Shown in pieces: positions 56,726 to 64,000 of a stretch of DNA of 64,000 bases. A program made the position numbers and the translations under genes. The stretch is from Malaya genurostris (lineage: Eukaryota; Arthropoda; Insecta; Diptera; Culicidae): NCBI RefSeq assembly GCF_030247185.1, contig NC_080572.1, positions 129,520,405 to 129,584,404 of the forward strand, given 5' to 3'. The notes under the pieces are model-generated. The model saw only the letters and a program-made list of their open reading frames with translations. It was not told where the DNA came from and did not search any database. How positions within the stretch are numbered: the first letter of the stretch is position 1; each line of letters starts with the position of its first letter.

Positions 56726-57988
56726 GCAAGACTTTTTGCAAGTGTGCGTAAAAAAAATTCCGGCGCTTCTTTTCCTGATTTTACTCAATATATCTTCCAT
56801 ATGGTTGAAAAATAAACCAATCGGTTCATACTGCTTAAAATTGCACTTCAGGAAAAGCGAAAATCTTAATCTAAAACTCTTCCCTTTTCCTTAAAACTGC
56901 TCGAGAAAAATTATTTCAGTTTCAGCTTACTTCCACTGACACATTTGTTTAGCAACAAACACATTCCTATATTAGAGATGGTCGGGTATAGAAATTCTTA
57001 TACCCGAACCCGACCCGTACCCGAGTGATCCGCAAAAAAAATTACCCGGGCCCGATTAAAAATTACCTGTACCGACTCGAATGAGTAGTGAAAATTTTCC
57101 GAAAATTCAGGATGGAAAAGTGTTTTAGATAGCGAGCCGTATCTGGCTTTAGTTGGTAAGTAAAATACATTAAAATGCTTGTTTACATTTAATCATATAA
57201 ATACACTGTGAAGCATGAATAGATTTCCAATGTCTTTGGTTCTTTATACTCATTTACAAATGTCAACAAAAGGAAATAATATCTACTCCAATTTTTCGAG
57301 AAGCAAGTTTACATAAATTGTCGTATTACCCGTTGTATTCAATTTTGGGTAGGTATGGTTTTTACGGAACAGTGCGACTTTTGATTCGATTCTTTAGAAC
57401 CACAAATGAGCGTGCTCATTATCTTGACACACAAATAAAAATTCACATTCGAATCACTTGAAAAATCACGTAAAATGGTTCCAAATGTCAAATTGGATAT
57501 TATACATGACGAAAATGAATGTTATGCGAACATAAATACCCGGTGGAACCCTCAACGAGTGAAAACGGTGAAAATTTGAGTATTTCGCGAGAAAAAATTT
57601 TCACCCGTACTTTTGCGACTCCACGTTGCCACGTATCGAGATTTTCACTTGTAGTCCAGTGAAAAGAAACGAAAATTAACTGGCAACATAGCTCAACTTG
57701 CTGTTCCATCAATCGATGTCATGTCAAGTGAGGTGACACCACCCAGAAGTGAAGAATAAGAAGAACTTCTATGCAGATTTTCTGAAATAAATGTTCATGT
57801 TTTTATAGTTGATTTATATGAAAATTTTGAAAATCTCCAACCAATATGTGATATGAGTACTACACTACATTTTATATATGAAACAAATAATTTTTACTGG
57901 ATTGCGCATTAAACAGCTTTAAAATGGCAGTCCATTAAAATTTACGTGAAAAGTAGGGTCTGACCGCAACATCTTAGAGCTAAGGCAG

Positions 57989-58369
57989 TGGGCCGTATGA
58001 ATAAAACATAGCATGCTTGAATTTCGGTAGTAAATGCTACGTGTCGATCAAGTTCCTGTCAAAACATGCTACAAAATGTAGTATTTACTACAAGTTTTCG
58101 GTAGGTAGCTCTAGAGGTTGCTACTCGTGTGTTTGCTGATAAAGTTACAGTTGTAGGTACGTTTCTTGCTTTGTGCATGCTTATGCTAGGTTTTCGGGCT
58201 CTGTGTCGGTATGCAGTAAATGCTTAAATTCGGAAGTAGCATTAACTATATGTTCGAACTTGTTTTTTATTTATACCAAACCGCGTAATACTCTGTGGAC
58301 TTTGTTTTTGAGAAGATACTACAAACAACAGACTTTACTACATTTTATTCATACGGCCCAGTGTGTTTT
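57989..58369. mobile_element. Small MITE nested in the hAT-like element
   Basis: GGCCGTATGAATAAAA at the left and TTTTATTCATACGGCC at the right, flanked by CAGTG on both sides. Interior inverted words such as actacattttg/caaaatgtagt. Class uncertain. Confidence 0.75.
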
Positions 58370-58440
58370 ATTAAATATGTTATAAAAAAGTAGGGTGGAA
58401 AATATTCACATAACTTTTCACGTAACTATGATTGATCGCT

Positions 58441-59405
58441 TTTTTGCCTTTCTCATATGTAGACTTTTGAACCGAGGCCCGGAGGGCCGAGTGTCATATA
58501 CCATTCGACTCAGTTCGTCGAGTACGCAAAATGTCTGTGCGTATGTGTGTACGTAACGTTTTTTGCACTAACTTTTCTCGGAGATGGCTGAACCGATTTT
58601 CACAAACTTAGATTCAAATGAAAGGTCTTGTGGTCCCATACAAAATTCCTGAATATTATTTGGATGCGACTTCCGGTTTCGGAATTATGGGGTAAAATGT
58701 GCAAAAAATTGTGAAAATAAGTGCACTAACTTTTCTCGAAGATCCACCTAGTGGTGTAATGATGCCTTTCTCATATCAATCATACTATCATATATAATAC
58801 TGTGGTATTCTTCAAAATAATTTTCTTCGATTCTTAAAAGAATAACCGAAATCGGTTTGTTTGACCGTCTACTGATAAAAACTATCAATTGGAAAAGAAT
58901 TGAGGTCGATTTAGAAAACTTTTTCCGGTTTTTCGCTCTTTTCAGTGATGCTATACAATTTTTAACACACTTTACCCTATATTTCCGGATCCGGATGAAA
59001 TTCAGAAATTACGTTTGGGACCACAGGACCTTTCATTTGAACCTAAGTTTGTGAAAATCGGTCACCACATCTATGAGAAAAGTTAGAACACATATTTTGA
59101 TTTTTTGCACATTTTACCCCATAACTCCGGAACCGGAAGTCGGATCCAAATAATATTCAGGAATTTTGTATGGGACCACAAGACCTTTCATTTGAATCTA
59201 AGTTTGTGAAAATCGGTTCAGCCATCTCCGAGAAAAGTTAGTGCAAGAAAACGTTACATACACGCATACGCACATACATACACAGACATTTTGCGTACTC
59301 GACGAACTGAGTCGAATGGTATATGACACTCGGCCTTCCGGGCCTTGGTGTGAAAGTCGGCTTTCACAGTGATTGCATAACCTTTCTATATGAGAAAGGC
59401 AAAAA
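58441..59405. repeat. Back-to-back satellite-MITE copies forming a large fold-back
   Basis: 58441-58740 is a minus-oriented tail portion and 58741-59405 a plus-oriented full copy (head gatccacctagtggtg, tail atgagaaaggcaaaaa). The outer ~250 bp of each side are inverted relative to each other, including gagtgtcatataccattcga and its complement. Confidence 0.88.
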
Positions 59406-59566
59406 TTTACCCGTACCCGATTGAGCAGTAAATTTTTTACCCGACCCGACCCGTACCCGATAGAAAATAAAAATTTTTACCCGGACCCGACCAAAAAACC
59501 ATCGGGTATGGGTACGGGTCGGATTTCTGGTAAAATACTCGAGACCCGACCATCTCTATCCTATAT

Positions 59567-60425
59567 GAATTTCCTCTTGCATAAATTATTGCGATATAAA
59601 GATTTACGTACCTTCTATAAGTAAACCCGCAAAAAAGGAACCTTTAATTTAACACGCGAAAGGCAATGGATATAGAATGTTGTCGTAAAACTATTTATTT
59701 TTCCGGAAAACTGCTTTTGTAACAGAAAATATTTAGTTTTGTTTATTCAGTGTAGTGCAATCTAATACAAATGTATTGAAGCAGTTTTGCTAACTTTTTT
59801 ATTAGGGAATTGAAATCTACATTCATAAAATGTAAGCAATTTTCCATCAAACGTTGGTGCAAAATTGATCAAAACTGGTATTTCATTCAAGATGTCAAGC
59901 TTAACATTCATTTGAGAATAAATTATAATGAAAAAGATTGTTTGAAACTCAATCGTGCAATCCAATTTGATCAACTCGGTGCACTGGCTCGAAATTTTTA
60001 TCTACAAACTATGAAGGTTGCTTCTTTGCAAATCGGTAATCAAACCCATCAATGTAGTGCAAATCTTTTGATTTGATTTGATTAGCTTTGTACAATTTTT
60101 GCAGTGCAAATTCGCAACAGTGTTTAATGTCGTTTATATCCAAACAGTGTTTAATATCTTAGAGGATTACATAATTTGGCCCTTTTGAATGCCAGAAATT
60201 CATCCGGCACTGTCCTTTGATAGTTTTTTTATTGTAATATTCAAATCCAAAATAAAATAAAATTCTGTATGTTGTTATTTAGAACCATAATTGTATACCC
60301 AAAGAATTATGCCCATTTTTCAACCAGTTGTAGTTTATAGTAGAATTTTCTGCTGATTAGTTATATAAAATGCATAGCACCGACTCAGAATAGATTCGAA
60401 CTCAACTCGTCACTCTCCATCACTC
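59567..60425. other. AT-rich intronic sequence without recognised features
   Basis: Only short frames; no repeat shared with the rest of the window was seen. Confidence 0.4.
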
Positions 60426-60429
60426 TAAA

Positions 60430-61831
60430 ATTTCACACCCATACTTTTTTTTCGACCTTTTGATGGATTTTTGCAATTCTTCTTCTGTGGTTAGCAACAA
60501 ATATAGAAGGCATTCTATCAACAGTTTCGACAATGACTGGAACAGTAGTTTCGTGAGGACGAACCATGTCTTGACCGAGACGGTGGGAACTAACATTATG
60601 TTGACCCAAAGCAATAGCGATTGCACGTCCACCTTCATCTAGCTGTCTGTCGATGTCCTCTGCTGATTCTGGATGGCGATCAAGTTAATAATATTGCCCA
60701 CACTGCTGCTGAATGCTGACTAGTTGACATGATGATAATCACGCCGAGTACGTTGCTGGGTTTCAACGCCGGACTCAACTTCCACCACAACAGGATAGTG
60801 GTCGGAACTGAGGTCTTCAATGATGACAGGATGAGAGACGTTCTCAGCAAGATTGGTGATAAACAGGTCGATGATGGAGCACGTCCCTGATCTGGCAACA
60901 TACGTTGAACTGTCCGGACTCTGAATTTGAAGGTCATCGTTCAGCACTGCTCCATTTCGATTGTTTCTGGAATTTCATTTTTAGTTGTGATTGGTTCGGT
61001 GAGCACTGTCTAGGGCAGTACGCTGCGATGAATTTTATTTTTCCGATCGTCGTATCCAATTCAACTTCTAGCGACTCGATGAATTTCGTACCAAGGCTAG
61101 GAAGTACATCAAACTTCACACCGCTTCTGACTGCAATCGCAACACCACCGCCACTAGAGTGGGTTCGATCCAGCCGAATGATTAAGTAGTTCGGTATTGA
61201 GAGGAACATCTTAGGTGACAAATATGTTTCCGCAATGATACACACATCGAAGCGCTGTGTGAAGTCCGATAGTTCAACTTGCTTTGGACGCACTGAGCAG
61301 GCATTCCAATTCATCACTTTTTATGTTTCACACACCGTACTGGATAATAAATGAACCGAGCACATGAATCTGCTCAATATTCGTCTTGCAACCATGGAGC
61401 GCAGAGCTCAGCACGTTTCATACTTTGCACAGCGGGGGTAGATTCTTCTTCCATAGCGCACTGGTTGGTAGCATTATTCGATCCGCAGCGGTTGCAACGG
61501 CTAATTATGTGGCAATTTCGAGCACCATGCCCGAAGTGTAGACATTTCATGCAGTGAGTTAGATCTCTGCGTTTGTTGCGGTAGGGTTCCCATTTCACGA
61601 TGGCATGATCTTCAGTTCCTTAAGCTGATTCAATGTGGTCGTACCTCTCTTGAAGTGCAGTGGTACAATGCATCTCTGTACGTGCGTTTATTTTCCTCAC
61701 GACGTATTATTAGATGAATTGCCAAAGTCGGTTTTTTAAAGATCTGATAAGGTGTCCATCAGCGACTCTTCGCTGACTAACGGAAGTCCTCTCAGCACAA
61801 CTTTGTACGGTTTTTCACTCGGCTTGTCATG
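60430..61831 (-). pseudogene. Jockey-clade LINE (family 3), gag and endonuclease fragments
   Basis: Minus-strand order: gag piece from about 61831 (leader of the block also at 23604-22890) with the knuckles CMKCLHFGHGARNC and CNRCGSNNATNQC (61598-61374). Then ORF2 starting MMNWNACSVRPKQ near 61317 with IIAETYLSP, SSGGGVAIAV, AAYCPRQC. After a gap it continues with DLQIQSPDSSTY, IIDLFITNLAENV and SSDHYPVVVEVE (60947-60720). The GDLNAxH block is missing and several frameshifts occur. 60720-60430 is probably the linker between endonuclease and RT, badly decayed. No RT remains. Confidence 0.85.
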
Positions 61832-61930
61832 AGTACTCGACGAACTGTGTCGAATGGTATATGACTTGGTTCAAAAGTCGGTTTTCACAGTGATTGCATA
61901 ACCTTTCAATATGAGAATGGCAAAAAGTAC
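61832..61930 (+). repeat. Satellite-MITE tail fragment
   Basis: tactcgacgaactgtgtcga, gtgattgcataacctttc and a decayed gagaatggcaaaa end; it joins the family-3 LINE at its truncated end. Confidence 0.75.
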
Positions 61931-62027
61931 TTGTATGGAATTATATACAAATACTTTTTTCCTGTTAAGTACTCATTATACCACTAAGTGAGTTAAAACA
62001 TATAATTAAACTTATTTTTCGACTTAC

Positions 62028-62470
62028 CCAACAATTTTTAAAAATTGGATCAATACATTCTGCGCGGATGTTCCATCATAGAAGTAGTTGTTGAACATAT
62101 TGTATTGCAGAAAACGAGTATCGTTATAAAACCAACGAAATCGGTTGTCGATATCCAGTAACAACGAAACGATCTTTGTTTTTGTAACTAAATATTCATG
62201 TAGTCTTGGGGCACCCAAACATACAACTTTAGTTATTTTGAGTTGTTTGAAGATTCCATATATACAAAGTAGCGTACTGCCAGTGAAAAAATATTGCGCT
62301 TCGGATTTATCAACGCTCAACGGTGATAAGATGCGTGTTGGTTCTTTCAACATTTTTTCCGTTAATTTATTGAGAAATGGATGATTTACATGATTTTTTA
62401 TTTCCGATTCCACAACCAATTCCTGACATTTAATACAAAAAACTTTTCGAGACACTGGAGTGTTACGAAT
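62028..62470 (-). CDS. ZCCHC4: ZCCHC4 orthologue, methyltransferase exon
   Basis: An acceptor TTTGTAG/A (62471/62470) opens a frame of 147 codons plus two bases, closed by donor GG/GTAAGTC at 62028. Near the start are two Cys pairs (VFCIKCQE). The Rossmann-type SAM-binding core follows: ITKVVCLGAPRLHE is the glycine-containing motif I region, SLLLDIDNRF the acidic loop, and YNMFNNYFYDG the block before the catalytic motif. The order and wording match the ZCCHC4 family, and the exon flows in phase into DPPFG at 15930. It starts in phase 0 after the exon ending ERYVM at 62562. Confidence 0.94.
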
Positions 62471-62561
62471 CTACAAATGAAACGAAACATATATTATTTA
62501 GTGGTACGTAATTCTAGCAATCATTTCTGGTTCACATAGAATGTAACTGTTATAAACTTAC

Positions 62562-62776
62562 CATCACGTATCTTTCATTCGACTTATTTGAATGTGTGTT
62601 TTTTTTACTCGAACCTTGATTGATCCTAAATGTGCACGACCCATCTCGACTGGCACTACAGGCGAAAAACTGTTTCGAATGACTCCCGTTTATGCTAGGC
62701 AGTCTGAAAAGTACTGTTGGTCCGTGTTCACAAATGGGATTTTTTTCCTGATTGTACCCAATGACTATTAAATTTT
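62562..62776 (-). CDS. ZCCHC4: ZCCHC4 orthologue, GRF zinc-finger exon
   Basis: Between acceptor CTTTTTACAG/A (62777/62776) and donor ATG/GTAAGT (62562/62561) lie two bases plus 71 codons: NLIVIGYNQ, then CEHGPTVLF, QFFACSASRDGSC and NERYVM. This is the GRF-type zinc finger (C-x-H...C...C) that opens ZCCHC4 proteins. It is separated from the methyltransferase exon by a 91-bp intron. The start codon was not found. The frame is closed upstream by a TAA near 62816 with no ATG between, and the acceptor implies a short first exon ending in one base of a codon somewhere above 62777, possibly outside the window. Confidence 0.92.
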
Positions 62777-63125
62777 CTGTAAAAAGAATTACCGTTTTTA
62801 AATATAAGCTACTAAAGCTTTATCAAATGTTTTGTTTAAATTCATGTTGTTTGATTAACGTAAATGACTTGAATGATACTTGACAACTGAAAAAGAAAAT
62901 TATCAAGGTTAATCAACTAATCAGAAAATAAATCAGAAATTGAAACAAGGGTTATCAAGAATGCAGAAAACTATAAAGTTTAGGATCTAAACTAAACATT
63001 CAAACTAATCCAATTAAACAGCGAAATTTAAATGTCGTTTATAAATCTAAAGCTGTTGCACGAATGTAACTTGGATTCATTACCACGTGATCTGATAAAC
63101 TGAAGCAATATTATTTTTTCCAAAA
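62777..63125. other. Region upstream of the GRF exon; first exon not located
   Basis: An ATG on the minus strand at 62848-62846 opens only 15 codons in the wrong frame and no donor in suitable phase was found, so I do not call it the start. Confidence 0.4.
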
Positions 63126-63129
63126 ATAC

Positions 63130-63250
63130 GTTTATTACTTAAGGCAATTTACATAAGTTTTTCTTCGCTGTAGCCTCAGTTTCACATAGAATTCTTATCC
63201 TAATATAATTCTAATATAGTCACAACGATTTGAATTTAATAAATCATATC
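63130..63250. repeat. Dispersed repeat shared with 5300-5400 and 13960-14000
   Basis: gtttttcttcgctgtagc, cacatagaattcttatcct and aatatagtcacaacgattt; part is the SINE 3' extension. Confidence 0.6.
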
Positions 63251-63304
63251 ATCAGACAGGCGCAAAAACCACTACATTTTAAACAACAAACACAAAACAA
63301 AAAG

Positions 63305-63420
63305 TACGGGTGTGTAATGTCAGAGACATAACTGGATGTCGTGAATACGAATAAAACTGACACACTTTCTTTATACTTCCGAATTCGAATTGGTAGTTGA
63401 TCGATTGGGTGAATTGTGCA
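63305..63420 (+). repeat. R3 dispersed repeat
   Basis: gtaatgtcagagacataact, then GTCGTGAATACGA at 63338-63350. Confidence 0.75.
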
Positions 63421-63659
63421 ACTTTCCCCTTTTTCACTACTAGAATTTCAAACGATGCGCCTAGACTAAATTACAGATTAGTTACATTAATCATTCTGAA
63501 ACGCAATTAAATGTAATGAAATAACTAGATAGTTCTTTATAATGAAAATGGGCCGTATAGAATACAGTAAAGCAAAATTTCGCATAATTGAGAGTATTAT
63601 TATGGTTCTAAAAAGAACCGAATAGAATTCTAGAGTAAGGAACTGGACCTGAGTTCAAG

Positions 63660-64000
63660 AACTAAATTTAGAACCAAGAACTGAAGTTCTGCTTTCATTG
63701 ACGACTGAAGTCCAAATGAGAGCACGACCTGAGCGTTTGAGGTTTGGCACCACGCTAAAGGTCTGCTCTCATTATTGACGACCACTGCTCCCGACGATTG
63801 AAGTCCAAAATGAAAGCACGACCTAAGCGTTTGAGGCTTTATACCACGCAAAAGGTCAGCTTTCATTGACGACTGCTCCACCTGACGACTGAAGTCCAAA
63901 TGAGAGCACGACCTGAGCGTTTGAGGTTTGGCACCACGCTAAAGGTCTGCTCTCATTATCGACGACCACTGCTCCCGACTATTGAAGTCCAAATGAAAGC
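63660..64000. repeat. Tandem array of ~90-95-bp units running off the right edge
   Basis: gaagtccaaatgaragcacg, acctgagcgtttgagg and ccacgcyaaaggtc recur at ~63708, 63791 and 63891, and begin again near 63983. Related to the units at 25780 and 31120. Confidence 0.85.

Larger units (their letters stand above)
56973..59558. mobile_element. hAT-like non-autonomous element, 2.59 kb
   Basis: Terminal repeats TAGAGATGGTCGGGT at both ends and a perfect 8-bp duplication TCCTATAT at 56965-56972 and 59559-59566. Subterminal regions are packed with acccgacccgtacccg repeats (56995-57060, 59406-59545). No hAT transposase is present. Nested inside are a smaller inverted-repeat MITE (57989-58369) and a back-to-back pair of satellite-MITE copies (58441-59405). 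Confidence 0.92.
15931..62027 (-). other. 46,097-bp ZCCHC4 intron filled with mobile elements
   Basis: Donor GG/GTAAGTC at 62027 and acceptor TTTGCAG at 15931, phase 2 on both sides. The length is exact from the sequence as given. Nearly every datable feature inside is a transposable element, and no second host gene was recognised in it. The preceding intron of the same gene is only 91 bp. Confidence 0.9.

Overview
The window is eukaryotic DNA that looks like a culicine mosquito genome, most likely Aedes-like. This is inferred from the mix of Jockey-clade, RTE-like and RNase H-bearing LINEs, a tRNA-derived SINE, abundant MITEs and long TA, CA and ATT microsatellites; no species marker was found. 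There is one recognisable host gene, the insect orthologue of ZCCHC4 (28S rRNA m6A methyltransferase), on the minus strand. Its GRF zinc-finger exon (62562-62776) and methyltransferase exon (62028-62470) are separated by a 91-bp intron. Its last exon (15189-15930) lies 46,097 bp further on, so about 72% of the window is a single intron. The splice phases match and the reading frame joins cleanly.

Outside the gene, 1-2095 holds a 5'-truncated Jockey-clade LINE on the minus strand. A Mutator-like transposase exon with a consensus splice donor lies at 2593-3447. There is a tRNA-Ile-like SINE at 4523-4700 and an internally deleted RNase H LINE at 5490-6725. A histone-derived region at 7889-9790 carries an H2A pseudogene, histone promoters, an H2B N-terminal fragment and a histone 3' stem-loop. 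A hAT transposase C-terminal fragment lies at 13264-13500.

The giant intron is a mass of nested mobile elements. The clearest nest is 28879-43680. An old Jockey-clade copy, with its 12-bp target duplication still visible, was split by four insertions: a histone-linked composite, a full-length copy of its own family with two intact ORFs (31734-36437), a 1.5-kb internally deleted piggyBac that keeps an open frame, and a MITE-like element holding a 329-bp tandem array. Other insertions with readable target duplications are an RTE 3' end (27304-28330) split by a 374-bp hAT MITE; a second Jockey-clade LINE with intact ORF2 (50265-53869); a 2.6-kb hAT-like element (56973-59558); two abutting TTAA-flanked elements sharing one TTAA (48113-50168); a TTA-flanked MITE (44882-45142); and a 1.9-kb insertion between 21-bp repeats (18229-20121).

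A recurring theme is histone material spread as repeats. Two composites (7889-8760 and 23941-25340) join a common ~390-bp module, a CCAAT/TATA promoter, and the first 12-15 codons of an H2B-like frame. In the second composite those codons run directly into a histone-type 3' stem-loop. An H2A pseudogene shows the same truncation into a stem-loop. All assignments come from reading the sequence and from knowledge of the families; no database search was run.
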